The notes: a model not told the origin generated them from the sequence alone. DNA of 32,123 nucleotides from UBA1195 sp045598025 (GCA_045598025.1 JAZLLH010000002.1:1-32123); one strand, 5' to 3'. Positions 16,215 to 25,106 are shown, counted from the stretch's first letter. Numbers and translations: made by a program.

Positions 16215-17469
16215 AATTCACCTCTCCTTTCAAATGATATGCATAGGACTGCATCAAAGCATTGTACAACAAGTCAGCCACATAACGGTAACCCTTGGAT
16301 GTAAAATGCACTTTGTCCTTTTGTGCCAAACCTTTCGCTTCCCATACAGACATGGACTTCAAACCGCCCATGACGGAAAAAAGATCCCAGACTGCTCCCT
16401 TGTATTCGGAGGCCAGACGGTAAAAAACATCCCTCGCCAGAAGTCCGTTGGAATTTACACTGTAACGACGGCGCCCGCTGGAACGGTAACTGTCGTTGTT
16501 CGTGATGAAAAGAAAACGGCAATCCGGAGAAACACGGAGGATTTCATCCAGAAGCATTTCATAACGTTTACGGAACAGCGTCGTATCAAAATGATCCCCG
16601 CTGGCGTCATTGATGCCTATACCGAGCACACAAAGATCGGGACGGACGAACTGCAGGTCATTTTCAAACAGGGGACACTGCAAATATGAAGGCACGCTGG
16701 CCCCGTTCACGCCGATGGCATGATACGTGATCCCGGGTTCATCGTTTTCCAACTGGAATCCCCGAATGTAAAAATCTTCCCACACGGAGTCGCGCTGACG
16801 AAATATCAGACGGAAAGAATCGGTGGGATTATCCAATACATACAGATAGGTTCGGCTGCTCGTATCATAAGTTCCCTGATATGCCAAGCCGCCTGTCTGC
16901 AGTATCGGCACTACATTGCCGGAATCCGAGTAGGCGAACAGGCGCACTTTGTCAAAACGGAACTTCAGTCCGTCATTGTTGCGCAAACGGAGTGAAAGCC
17001 GGGCCGTCCGGGTCTGAGGAACGACCACCATGCCGGAAAGTCCCATTATGTAAGGGACCGAATGACCGGTGTTTTTACAGGACGACCAATTCCCGCTGCA
17101 CTTGACCTGATAGTTGTACGGATTGTTGGTTTTGGCTGCCGTGAACGGAAACAGAAAACCACGGGACGAGGTCAGTCCCGGCTGTATTTCCAACAGATGA
17201 CGCCGCATCTGATGCGAAAACATGCCAGCCTGCACGTGGGAACCTCCGATATGCAGAACATTCAAATGACCCTCTCCTCCGAGCAGCAGACTGTCCCAAC
17301 GCTGGAACATATCATAGAACCACAGGCTGTCGGAAGGAAAATACAACCGGTTGCTGTCCGACACTCCGATTCGCTCATCGGGTGGCAGAGACCACACTTC
17401 TTGGGAAAAAGAGGAAAGCGTTCCCCAGCCAAGAACCGTGAAGAACAAACAACACAACAGATTTTTCAT
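16201..17469 (-). CDS. SGNH/GDSL hydrolase-like secreted protein, GGSH variant (422 aa)
   Basis: A signal peptide (1-22, ending SFSQ) precedes an SGNH fold. Block I is LHIGGSHVQAG, with the candidate nucleophile Ser77; the usual Asp of GDS is Gly here. Block III is GIGINDASGDHFD with the Asn of the oxyanion hole, and block V is KDKVHFTSKGY with Asp385 and His388. Ser, Asn, Asp and His are thus all present. A beta-rich insert lies between blocks I and III (about 130-260), which may be a carbohydrate-binding-like module. Such proteins hydrolyse or transfer acyl esters in the periplasm, and with an MBOAT partner often act as O-acetyltransferases. The gene follows the other SGNH gene by one base. 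Confidence 0.82.
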   Translation of the reverse strand: MKNLLCCLFFTVLGWGTLSSFSQEVWSLPPDERIGVSDSNRLYFPSDSLWFYDMFQRWDSLLLGGEGHLNVLHIGGSHVQAGMFSHQMRRHLLEIQPGLTSSRGFLFPFTAAKTNNPYNYQVKCSGNWSSCKNTGHSVPYIMGLSGMVVVPQTRTARLSLRLRNNDGLKFRFDKVRLFAYSDSGNVVPILQTGGLAYQGTYDTSSRTYLYVLDNPTDSFRLIFRQRDSVWEDFYIRGFQLENDEPGITYHAIGVNGASVPSYLQCPLFENDLQFVRPDLCVLGIGINDASGDHFDTTLFRKRYEMLLDEILRVSPDCRFLFITNNDSYRSSGRRRYSVNSNGLLARDVFYRLASEYKGAVWDLFSVMGGLKSMSVWEAKGLAQKDKVHFTSKGYRYVADLLYNALMQSYAYHLKGEVNYGVE

Positions 17470-17470
17470 C

Positions 17471-18916
17471 TTACTGATCAGAGCGTGTCATGAATTGTTT
17501 AACCAAAACGGCATTGCAATGGCTTCTCAACTCGTAGAAGTCATAATGCGTCAGAAAGGAATTGGAGAGAATCTGTGAAATTTTCTCTGCCCCCGCTTCC
17601 GTAAAATGGACGTAGTCAGGACCGGCCCAAGACTTTCCCACCCACTGTATCATCGAGTTCTGACCTCCCATGACGTGGAACATGTCCCAATAGGCGGCAT
17701 CGTTGGCCAAAACCGTACGTTTCAAAGCCTCGTTCATCTTAGGAAGATACGGATAGGTCTGCAGTTTCCCGTTGACTTTTTTAGACATGTCGGAAGGACC
17801 TATGAACAGGACCTTGGCGTGCGGATACAGCCTGTGGATATACTTCAACTGGCGGGTAATATTCGCCATGTAATTGTCAATGGCTTTGTCGCCGCTGATG
17901 GAAGGCATCATATTCCCTCCATACTGCATGATGATCAAATCGATGTTCATCTTGCGGTAACACTGGCCCAGAACGGCTGAGTCAATACGGGTGAAAATCG
18001 TTCCCGAACACCCCCGCATGGGCACATTGCTGACGGAAACGCCATGCGTCCCTTCCAGAGCAATGCCATAGATGTCTGCTGTCCCGTTCATCTGTATGGA
18101 CACGGAAGAGAGCGAATCCTTGAAAGTCCACTGCAACAGACTGACGCCTTTGTTTGCCTGCGGGAGGCTGCGGGTAATGCCCTTGCAGCTGGCAGAAAAA
18201 CCGGGCAGATTGTTCCCGACCACCAGGGTGACCTTCTGATATTTTTTGGACAGTGGCTGTGCTCTTTTGGAGGAAGAAGCACGGGCCGTGAAGGTGGCGG
18301 CACCCCTTGCCTGCGCACAAGTAGCCATCAGACCATAACGGCGGTGCGGTGCCCGGGGCTGAGTGGAATCTCCATAGCACACATAACGCTGCAGGCCTGT
18401 AGAGGACTGGCTGACAGTGAAAGTCGGAATGGTCTGGACCGGAGGCAGTATGCCGGCGCCAATTCCACCGAAACGCTTCTGTAGGCTCTGGCGGAAAGTA
18501 CTGGAAATGCGGTCCATTTCTATCTGCGAATCGCCATAATGGACAATGCGTACCGTACGCCCGTTTGCGGCCTGCTTCAACTCGTCAAACAAAGGGTCGA
18601 AATAGGTATAATCGTCATCGGGAAAATAAATCCTGTCTTCGTTCTGCGTGACAAAATTCTTGTAGAACCTCAAACTGTCAATGACAGACTTCAGTCCGTC
18701 TGTTTTCGTTCCCTGCTGCAGACGGGAAAGTTTGCTTTCCACATCTTCGGCAGGCACTGCCGAATCCGATGATTCATCGGCAAAGAGTTCGACCGGAGAG
18801 GGAAAATCCAAGTGGAACGAGCCCAGGCTCAATCCGCCTTCCGGCATAGCATAACCGACGATTCCCAACAATATGAAAGTGGAAATCATAAACAAAATGA
18901 CTTGGATAGGTTTCAT
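17471..18916 (-). CDS. SGNH/GDSL hydrolase-like protein, membrane-anchored or secreted (481 aa)
   Basis: One N-terminal hydrophobic segment (about 5-24) acts as a signal anchor or signal peptide, followed by a linker and an SGNH domain. Block I is VHYGDSQIEMD with Ser130, block III includes IMQYGGNMM, and block V is GPDYVHFTEAG with Asp434 and His437, so the catalytic set is complete. A beta-rich insert lies at about 200-310. It resembles the next gene in layout (MGGQNSM here, MGGLKSM there), so the two are probably old duplicates. Together with the MBOAT protein they would form an extracytoplasmic acyl-transfer pathway. The gene starts 28 bases after the PepSY-like gene and has no promoter of its own. 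Confidence 0.85.
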   Translation of the reverse strand: MKPIQVILFMISTFILLGIVGYAMPEGGLSLGSFHLDFPSPVELFADESSDSAVPAEDVESKLSRLQQGTKTDGLKSVIDSLRFYKNFVTQNEDRIYFPDDDYTYFDPLFDELKQAANGRTVRIVHYGDSQIEMDRISSTFRQSLQKRFGGIGAGILPPVQTIPTFTVSQSSTGLQRYVCYGDSTQPRAPHRRYGLMATCAQARGAATFTARASSSKRAQPLSKKYQKVTLVVGNNLPGFSASCKGITRSLPQANKGVSLLQWTFKDSLSSVSIQMNGTADIYGIALEGTHGVSVSNVPMRGCSGTIFTRIDSAVLGQCYRKMNIDLIIMQYGGNMMPSISGDKAIDNYMANITRQLKYIHRLYPHAKVLFIGPSDMSKKVNGKLQTYPYLPKMNEALKRTVLANDAAYWDMFHVMGGQNSMIQWVGKSWAGPDYVHFTEAGAEKISQILSNSFLTHYDFYELRSHCNAVLVKQFMTRSDQ

Positions 18917-18944
18917 TATCTGTTGACGACGTTAAGTGTGCAAA

Positions 18945-20681
18945 TTACTCCATCGGTTTCCCGGCCTGAGTGAATTGCATATCAAAATCCAACTTGGTTT
19001 TCTTGCTGTACAGGTTCACCACATAGTACAGTTTGTTCTGTCCGTCCGTAGCCTGCCAGCACTGCCGGATTTCCGTATTGGGAAAATTGCCTGCCACATA
19101 ATTCCGAATGGTGGTCGGCACCTTGGAGGCAGGAATTTCCGTACGGGTGTATACCCAGGACGCGTCCGGAGCGTAGGCAGTCTGCTTCACGTTATCCCGT
19201 TTGTCTGTATAGTTGGCGACCCAATTGTCTTCGTCATCCTTCTCCCAACGCACATCCACGGCGTCCGTAATGCGCGTTTTGAATGCGGCAGCCACGTTCA
19301 TGGGAACAACCGGAGGTGTCTTCTTGGCAGTCATCTGGGCTTCGATTTCTTCTTCGGTACGGAAATCATCCACCAGTTTCAGGAATTTTCCGGTCCGGGT
19401 AAAATAAACCGTGGCATACGGTTGTCCCACACCGGGACGCTGGATAAGGATGATATAGATGTTTCCTTCCTCCTCGAATTCCTCGTCCTCCTCATAGCGG
19501 ATATTCTTGTAAATGTACTCAGGATAATAAGTAGAAGTCCACTTGTGGATGGAATTGGGGATTTCGTCGGCACTGATAGACTTCACAGGAAAGATGTCCA
19601 ACTGCTGGTCCTTGGCGAATTCCTTTTCCAGTTTTCTCTCTTCCTTCTCCTCTTCTGCTGTCATGTTCGATGCGGAGGAAGTCTTCAACGCCGGCTCTTC
19701 AATGTACTTGATACGGGCGCTCTTGTCCAGATACAGGGTGGTGATGTCGCCGTCTTTGGAATATTGGGCTTCTATGATTTCCACTGCAAAGAAATCCTGC
19801 TTGTCGCTGCGGATTTCCTTACCGGCCGAGACGAATTTGTAGGAAGGATAGAACTGTCCAATGGTTTTGTATACAGCCGAAGGCACTCTGTCTTTTTCCA
19901 ACTCCGTGCGGCTGCTGATCCAAGCGCCTTTATCGGTGAACTTGCCCAGGGTATTCTGCTCACGCACCACACATTTTACCGTATAGACCGAATCTCCGGG
20001 ACGCAGGAACCAACGCACCTCGGAAGCATTCATCATTCTTTTTTTGAAGGCTTTCATTACTACGGCAGGAACCTTGTCTTCCGAAATCAGGTTTTCATCG
20101 GCTTTCTTGGCAGCGGCTTTCTTTTTGGATTCGCCTTTTTCCTTCACCTCCTTGCCGGAGGAAGCGACTTCCTTCTGTTTAGCGACGCTGGCCATCACTT
20201 CATCGCTCAAAGGTTTTTCCGTTTTGCGGGTGAAATTTCCGATCAGGGTAAAGCGCATTTCGGCCAGTACGTTTTTCGAGCGGTCTGTCACTCCCACCAG
20301 ATAGTATTGGAGATCCTTTTCCTCCTTCATCAGGTAGGAATAGGAGATCTCGTCGTAGTTGGGATACTCCTTCTTGACCACATTGAACACATTCATGGGA
20401 AGATCTTCCTGCTCCACAAAAATAGCCGTTCTCAGCCACTTGCCGTTTTCCGTATAGGTGGTTCGGGTGGAAGACTGATCATCCTTGTAGGAAGCCACAT
20501 AATCGGCACCCACCTTTTCCCAAGATATGGACTTGGCTTTGGGATATTGGGCATGGAATTTCTCAGTCACATTCTTAGGGACTTCACTCGTCTTCAAATT
20601 CTGAGCGTCTGCAGGACAGGCGGCCGTTACCGCGAGTCCTATAAGAAGGCTGCGGACTGCTTTTGAAAAATACATATTCAT
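18945..20681 (-). CDS. Secreted protein with four PepSY-like (DUF2874) units (578 aa)
   Basis: A signal peptide (about 1-27, ending PADAQ) is followed by about four copies of a PepSY-like unit, at roughly 34-145, 200-310, 365-455 and 455-578. Each opens with VP..V...F....P and continues with alternating strands ending in a Y..T..G.W or similar turn, as in VPKNVTEKFHAQYPKAKSISW and VPMNVAAAFKTRITDAVDVRW. A charged Lys/Glu linker lies near 165-195. PepSY-like proteins in Bacteroidota are periplasmic; their ligands are mostly unknown. I chose ATG 20681 (20675 is equally possible) because the upstream in-frame codons lie in the promoter region and would put the signal peptide inside the protein. 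It leads the operon with the SGNH and MBOAT genes. Confidence 0.82.
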   Translation of the reverse strand: MNMYFSKAVRSLLIGLAVTAACPADAQNLKTSEVPKNVTEKFHAQYPKAKSISWEKVGADYVASYKDDQSSTRTTYTENGKWLRTAIFVEQEDLPMNVFNVVKKEYPNYDEISYSYLMKEEKDLQYYLVGVTDRSKNVLAEMRFTLIGNFTRKTEKPLSDEVMASVAKQKEVASSGKEVKEKGESKKKAAAKKADENLISEDKVPAVVMKAFKKRMMNASEVRWFLRPGDSVYTVKCVVREQNTLGKFTDKGAWISSRTELEKDRVPSAVYKTIGQFYPSYKFVSAGKEIRSDKQDFFAVEIIEAQYSKDGDITTLYLDKSARIKYIEEPALKTSSASNMTAEEEKEERKLEKEFAKDQQLDIFPVKSISADEIPNSIHKWTSTYYPEYIYKNIRYEEDEEFEEEGNIYIILIQRPGVGQPYATVYFTRTGKFLKLVDDFRTEEEIEAQMTAKKTPPVVPMNVAAAFKTRITDAVDVRWEKDDEDNWVANYTDKRDNVKQTAYAPDASWVYTRTEIPASKVPTTIRNYVAGNFPNTEIRQCWQATDGQNKLYYVVNLYSKKTKLDFDMQFTQAGKPME

Positions 20682-20710
20682 ACCTATTCTATATTCGTTA
20701 AAATAATTTG

Positions 20711-20737
20711 CAAAAATAGAAAAAATACACATACAAA
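20711..20737 (-). promoter_or_regulatory. Promoter of the PepSY-SGNH-SGNH-MBOAT operon
   Basis: The minus strand has TTTG (20737-20734), then TATTTTTG (20718-20711) followed by CA. The gap of 15 bases is a little shorter than usual. It lies 30 bases upstream of the start at 20681. Confidence 0.6.
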
Positions 20738-20805
20738 AGCCAGATGAAACCAATTTTTTATAAAATAAAATCGCTCCCGATGCAGGTTCATATTCTTTTT
20801 TCTTG

Positions 20806-20813
20806 TACTTTTG
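20806..20813 (+). promoter_or_regulatory. Bacteroidota -7 promoter box of thrS
   Basis: TACTTTTG followed by CA lies 29 bases before the thrS ATG at 20842. No T-box, leader peptide or operator-like mimic of tRNA is visible in the short leader. Confidence 0.6.
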
Positions 20814-20841
20814 CAGATCGGATTTTAAAGTAAAACGAGAA

Positions 20842-22788
20842 ATGATACATATTACGTTGCCTGACGGCTCCATCAAAGATTTCGAGAAAAGCGTAACTCC
20901 CTACGAAGTGGCCCTTTCCATCAGTGAAGGATTGGCCCGCAATGTATTTGCGGCCGTAGTCGATGACAAAAAATGGGATTTGAACCGTCCCATCACCCAA
21001 GATGCGTCCGTACGCCTGCTGACTTGGAACGACAAAGAAGGGAAACAGGTATTCTGGCACACCTCGGCCCACCTGATGGCTGAAGCCATTGAGCAGCTCT
21101 ATCCGGGCGTAAAGTTCGGCATAGGCCCGAGCATAGAAACCGGATTCTACTACGACATCGATTTCATGGACTACACCATTTCTTCGGAAGATTTTCCGAA
21201 AATCGAAGCCAAAATGGCGGAAATCGTCAGCAGCAAGCAGGAAATTGTCCGTTCCGAAGTTTCCAAAGCCGAAGCGATGGACTTCTTCACAAAAAAAGGC
21301 GACGAATACAAACTGGAACTGATACGCGACCTGGAAGACGGGAACATCACCTTCTACACTTCCGGAAGTTTCGTTGACCTTTGCCGCGGCCCGCATTTGC
21401 CGAACATGGGACTCATCAAGGCCGTCAAACTGACCAGCCTGGCCGGGGCCTACTGGCGCGGCGATGAAAAGCGCAAACAGCTTACCCGTGTGTATGCCGT
21501 CAGTTTCCCCAAAAAAAAGGACCTGGACGAATATCTCCAACTGATGGAAGAAGCCAAGAAACGCGACCACCGCAAAATAGGAAAGGAAATGGAACTCTTC
21601 ACCTTCTCCCAGCGAGTGGGTCAGGGTCTGCCGCTCTGGCTGCCCAAAGGCACCGATTTGCGCAAGCGTCTGGAAGGATTTCTGGTCAAGGTGCAGCGCC
21701 GCTACGGATACCAGCAGGTCATCACGCCGCACATCGGCAATGTCAATCTGTACAAGACTTCCGGACACTATCAGAAATACGGGGAAGATTCCTTCCGTCC
21801 CATCACCACGCCTCAGGAAGGAGAAGAATTCTTCCTGAAACCCATGAACTGCCCTCATCACTGCGAAATCTACGCCAGTCAGCCCCGTTCCTACAAAGAC
21901 CTGCCGCTGCGCCTGGCCGAATTCGGAACCGTATACCGTTACGAACAGAGCGGCGAACTTCACGGACTGACCCGTGTGCGCAGTTTCACCCAGGATGATG
22001 CCCATATTTTCTGCACTCCCGACCAGCTGAAAGAGGAATTCTGCAAGGTCATTGACATCGTGCTTTTGATTTTCAAGACATTGAATTTTACGGAATACAC
22101 AGCCCAGATTTCGCTCCGAGATCCCAAGAATACAGCCAAATACATCGGCACGGACGAAAATTGGGAAAAGGCGGAACGCGCCATTTCCGAAGCAGCCGCC
22201 GAAAAAGGGCTGAAAACGGTTTCTGAAATCGGTGAAGCTGCTTTTTATGGTCCCAAACTGGATTTCATGGTCAAAGACGCCATCGGGCGCAGCTGGCAAC
22301 TCGGTACCATACAGGTGGATTACAACCTGCCCGAACGTTTCGGTCTGGAATACATTGGCAGCGACAGTCAAAAGCACCGCCCCATCATGATCCACCGTGC
22401 TCCCTTCGGCTCCATGGAACGTTTCATTGCCGTACTGATAGAGCACACCGCCGGAAACTTTCCCCTGTGGCTCACACCGGACCAGGCCATCATACTGCCC
22501 ATCAGCGAAAAATACCAGAATTACGCTGAACAGGTGCGCAACGAGTTGGACGACAGAGATGTTCGGGTATGCATAGACGAACGCAGCGAAAAAATGGGAA
22601 AGAAGATCCGGGACGCCGAGATAAAGAAGATTCCTTACATGCTGGTAGTCGGAGAAAAAGAGGCTGCCGAACACACGGTCTCCGTCCGCGGACACGGCAT
22701 GCAGGACATGGGAACCATGCCGGTAGAGGCTTTTGCCCAGTTCATCAATGATGAAGTCAGGGCAATGAAAAACCCTAAAGCCGAATAG
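20842..22788 (+). CDS. thrS: Threonine-tRNA ligase (648 aa)
   Basis: Full-length ThrRS. An N-terminal TGS domain (about 1-62, MIHITLPDGSIKDFEKS) is followed by the editing domain with H73 and H77 in HTSAH and C181 and H185 in CRGPH, which clears Ser-tRNA(Thr). The class II catalytic domain has the zinc ligand C337 in MNCPHHCEIY, motif 2 around YRYEQSGELHGLTRVRSF and motif 3 HRAPFGSMERF. The anticodon-binding domain ends the protein. It charges tRNA(Thr) in the cytoplasm. ATG 20842 is the start because the family begins with the TGS beta-strand; an in-frame TTG at 20803 lies at the promoter box. It is not followed by infC-rpmI-rplT, its usual partners. Confidence 0.97.
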   Translation: MIHITLPDGSIKDFEKSVTPYEVALSISEGLARNVFAAVVDDKKWDLNRPITQDASVRLLTWNDKEGKQVFWHTSAHLMAEAIEQLYPGVKFGIGPSIETGFYYDIDFMDYTISSEDFPKIEAKMAEIVSSKQEIVRSEVSKAEAMDFFTKKGDEYKLELIRDLEDGNITFYTSGSFVDLCRGPHLPNMGLIKAVKLTSLAGAYWRGDEKRKQLTRVYAVSFPKKKDLDEYLQLMEEAKKRDHRKIGKEMELFTFSQRVGQGLPLWLPKGTDLRKRLEGFLVKVQRRYGYQQVITPHIGNVNLYKTSGHYQKYGEDSFRPITTPQEGEEFFLKPMNCPHHCEIYASQPRSYKDLPLRLAEFGTVYRYEQSGELHGLTRVRSFTQDDAHIFCTPDQLKEEFCKVIDIVLLIFKTLNFTEYTAQISLRDPKNTAKYIGTDENWEKAERAISEAAAEKGLKTVSEIGEAAFYGPKLDFMVKDAIGRSWQLGTIQVDYNLPERFGLEYIGSDSQKHRPIMIHRAPFGSMERFIAVLIEHTAGNFPLWLTPDQAIILPISEKYQNYAEQVRNELDDRDVRVCIDERSEKMGKKIRDAEIKKIPYMLVVGEKEAAEHTVSVRGHGMQDMGTMPVEAFAQFINDEVRAMKNPKAE

Positions 22789-22792
22789 GACT

Positions 22793-23344
22793 CTATTCTG
22801 AAATCACTTCCGATTCCAATACCTTGAAATCAGGTGTAATGGGGAAACCGTAATACTCGGGCTCCAGCACCTGATTTCCTTTTTTCATATATACCCGGGC
22901 GGAAACAAAGAAGCACTTCAGATTGGTAGAATCCGCCGATGGTCCGACAAGCTGGTCGGTCAGACGTTCCAGACGGCCCACGACTTCCGAAATCCGGTGC
23001 CCCACCTCCTGACGCTGTTCCATCTGAAGGACACTTCCCTCTTCGGGATAGGCATTGTATTCCTCATTCAGGCGTTCCAGGTAATTTTCCGCTATCGGCT
23101 TTTCCACAAACAGCAAGTAGGTATAGTCAGAGAGACTGTCAATGTGCAGTACGCGCACACTGTCAACACTTACATCTGCCCCTGTATTTTCCGTCATGTA
23201 CTGAGCAACTGTTTCCGACAATTTCTGTTCCAGACGTTGCCTGCGGCTTCCGCAGGATACAGTTGCCAACAAAACGAGACCGCATACGGCCCACACATAT
23301 TTTTTCCTATTCGTTTCCAACATACTCTGATTTTTGGTTTTCAT
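22793..23344 (-). CDS. Small putative lipoprotein of unknown function (183 aa)
   Basis: A signal peptide with a lipobox, LLATVSCGS, gives a likely lipidated Cys at residue 31. The mature part is charged and probably helical in the middle (about 85-135), with no recognised domain. The ATG at residue 8 would shorten the signal peptide to a more usual length, so the start may be 23323 instead of 23344. It is convergent with thrS, with four bases between the two stop codons, and divergent from tpiA. No -7 box was found on its strand. Function unknown; probably outer or inner membrane anchored in the periplasm. Confidence 0.72.
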   Translation of the reverse strand: MKTKNQSMLETNRKKYVWAVCGLVLLATVSCGSRRQRLEQKLSETVAQYMTENTGADVSVDSVRVLHIDSLSDYTYLLFVEKPIAENYLERLNEEYNAYPEEGSVLQMEQRQEVGHRISEVVGRLERLTDQLVGPSADSTNLKCFFVSARVYMKKGNQVLEPEYYGFPITPDFKVLESEVISE

Positions 23345-23388
23345 GATAAAAAAAAACGGAAGGCATTCCCTGATATTGTATTTTTACT

Positions 23389-23396
23389 TATCTTTG
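23389..23396 (+). promoter_or_regulatory. Bacteroidota -7 promoter box of tpiA-prmA
   Basis: TATCTTTG followed by CA lies 28 bases upstream of the tpiA ATG at 23425. A clear -33 box is not seen. Confidence 0.6.
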
Positions 23397-23424
23397 CACT
23401 TTAATTTTATCAATACACTCAGTT

Positions 23425-24201
23425 ATGAAAAACAAAATTGTCGCAGGAAACTGGAAAATGAACAAAACCTTCCCTGAAGCGGAAGAACTGTTGGTCGCCA
23501 TTGCCGAAGGGCTGGACGACATGGCTTTGGAAACGGATGTCATCATCTGCCCTCCCTACCCCTATTTGGAGATGGCCGCCGACATATCGGAAGAAAGCAA
23601 TTTCACCGTAGGTGCCCAAAACGTCAGCAGCAGGGACAAAGGAGCCTATACCGGAGAAATCAGTGCTGCCATGCTGAAATCGGCCGGAGCAGACCTTTGC
23701 ATCGTAGGACATTCCGAAAGGAGAAACTATTTCAAGGAAAGTGATGAAGAACTGGCCGCCAAAGTAGATCAGCTGCTGAACAACGACATGGTTCCCATTT
23801 TCTGTGTCGGAGAACAGAAGGAAGAACGGGAAGCTGGCATTCAGTTCGACGTCATCCGCAGACAGATAGAGAACGGCCTTTTCCACTTGGGAGGCGACGA
23901 CATTGAAAAAGTCATCATCGCCTACGAACCCGTTTGGGCCATAGGTACCGGACTTACTGCCACACCGCAACAGGCACAGGAAGTCCACGCTTTCATCCGC
24001 AAACTGATGGAAGAAAAATACGGCACGGAAAAAGCCTACAACATGTACATTCTGTACGGAGGAAGCTGCAACGCAGGCAATGCGCTTGAACTGTTCAGCT
24101 GTCCGGATGTGGACGGCGGACTGATAGGCGGAGCCTCCCTGAAACCGGACGATTTCATAGCCATCATCAACGCGGCCGAAACCTGTGTAAAAAACGACTG
24201 A
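23425..24201 (+). CDS. tpiA: Triose-phosphate isomerase (258 aa)
   Basis: A complete TIM barrel of normal length. The active-site residues are Asn9 and Lys11 (GNWKMN), His96 (IVGHSERR) and Glu168 (AYEPVWAIGTG), and the phosphate-binding loop near the end reads YGGSCNAGNA. It interconverts dihydroxyacetone phosphate and glyceraldehyde 3-phosphate in glycolysis and gluconeogenesis. It is followed after ten bases by prmA, so the two are one operon. Family assignment is secure. Confidence 0.97.
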   Translation: MKNKIVAGNWKMNKTFPEAEELLVAIAEGLDDMALETDVIICPPYPYLEMAADISEESNFTVGAQNVSSRDKGAYTGEISAAMLKSAGADLCIVGHSERRNYFKESDEELAAKVDQLLNNDMVPIFCVGEQKEEREAGIQFDVIRRQIENGLFHLGGDDIEKVIIAYEPVWAIGTGLTATPQQAQEVHAFIRKLMEEKYGTEKAYNMYILYGGSCNAGNALELFSCPDVDGGLIGGASLKPDDFIAIINAAETCVKND

Positions 24202-24211
24202 TCCGGACAGC

Positions 24212-25057
24212 ATGGAATACATTGAAATCAAATGCCGCATACAACCGGTGGACATCGGTTCCGAAATTCTGACCGCCCTATTGGCCGAAATAGGGTGTGA
24301 CAGTTTCATGGACTGGGAAGAAGGACTGCTGGCCTACATCCCCGCCGACCAGTTTTCCGAAGAAAAACTGAAAGCCATTTCCCTGCCGGCCGATTCCGGC
24401 ATACAATGGAACTATGAAGTCGGAAAATGGGAAGATCAGGACTGGAACGCCGTTTGGGAAAGCAACTACGAGCCGGTATGGATTGACGGGCGCTGTTACA
24501 TTCACGCCCCTTTCCATCCGGAGGAAAAAGCCGAATTCGATATTTTGATTGAACCCAAAATGTCATTCGGCACGGCACACCACGAGACAACGGCACAGAT
24601 GCTGTCCCTGCTCATGCGGACAGACTGCGAAGGCAAGAACGTACTGGACATGGGTTCCGGCACAGGAGTCCTGGCCATTCTGGCACATAAGAAAGGGGCC
24701 CGCGGGATATACGCCATAGACAACGACGAATGGGCGTATGCCAATGCAGTGGAAAACTGCGAAAACAACCACGCGCCCATACGCTGCATTTTGGGAGATG
24801 CCTCGTCCATACCCGAACAGGCCTTCGATATCATCCTGGCCAACATCAACCGGAACATACTGATGCAGGATATGCCTGCCTACGTCGCACACCTGAACGA
24901 AAGCGGCCTTCTTTTCATCAGCGGATTCTACATCGGCGACGATTTGCAGAGTCTGAAGGAAAAAGCAGAACAGCTCGGAATGGAATTCGTTGAGAATACG
25001 GAAAAAAATCGCTGGGCAGCAGCCCTGTTTGTAAAAAAAAGGGTACAGACGACGTAA
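24212..25057 (+). CDS. prmA: Ribosomal protein L11 methyltransferase PrmA (281 aa)
   Basis: An N-terminal substrate-recognition domain (about 1-95) is joined to a class I SAM methyltransferase domain. The glycine-rich SAM loop is VLDMGSGTGVLAIL from residue 144, and the acceptor-side motif reads ILANINRNIL. SFGTAHHETT precedes the SAM loop, as in PrmA (FGTG.H.TT). PrmA methylates lysines and the N-terminus of ribosomal protein uL11. The gene follows tpiA by ten bases. Lower-scoring alternatives are other class I protein methyltransferases, but order and motifs favour PrmA. Confidence 0.92.
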   Translation: MEYIEIKCRIQPVDIGSEILTALLAEIGCDSFMDWEEGLLAYIPADQFSEEKLKAISLPADSGIQWNYEVGKWEDQDWNAVWESNYEPVWIDGRCYIHAPFHPEEKAEFDILIEPKMSFGTAHHETTAQMLSLLMRTDCEGKNVLDMGSGTGVLAILAHKKGARGIYAIDNDEWAYANAVENCENNHAPIRCILGDASSIPEQAFDIILANINRNILMQDMPAYVAHLNESGLLFISGFYIGDDLQSLKEKAEQLGMEFVENTEKNRWAAALFVKKRVQTT

Positions 25058-25106
25058 AAAAACAAAAAAAGTAAAAAAAAACGACGAAAGTTAAAGAATT
25101 TATATG

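Noticed and set aside
18936..20666. A 576-codon open frame on the plus strand across the PepSY-like gene
   Set aside because: Antisense to a gene with a signal peptide, repeats and promoter; its own translation is Ile/Phe-rich without any recognisable domain.
20803..20841. TTG at 20803 as the start of thrS
   Set aside because: It lies at the promoter box, and the TGS domain begins at the ATG 20842.
20682..20876. A 65-residue N-terminal extension of the PepSY-like protein
   Set aside because: It would cover the promoter, overlap the start of thrS and bury the signal peptide.
20788..22695. A 635-codon open frame on the minus strand across thrS
   Set aside because: It is antisense to a secure housekeeping gene and resembles no family. 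Rare use of Leu TTA/CTA and Ser TCA codons in the real gene leaves the opposite strand open.
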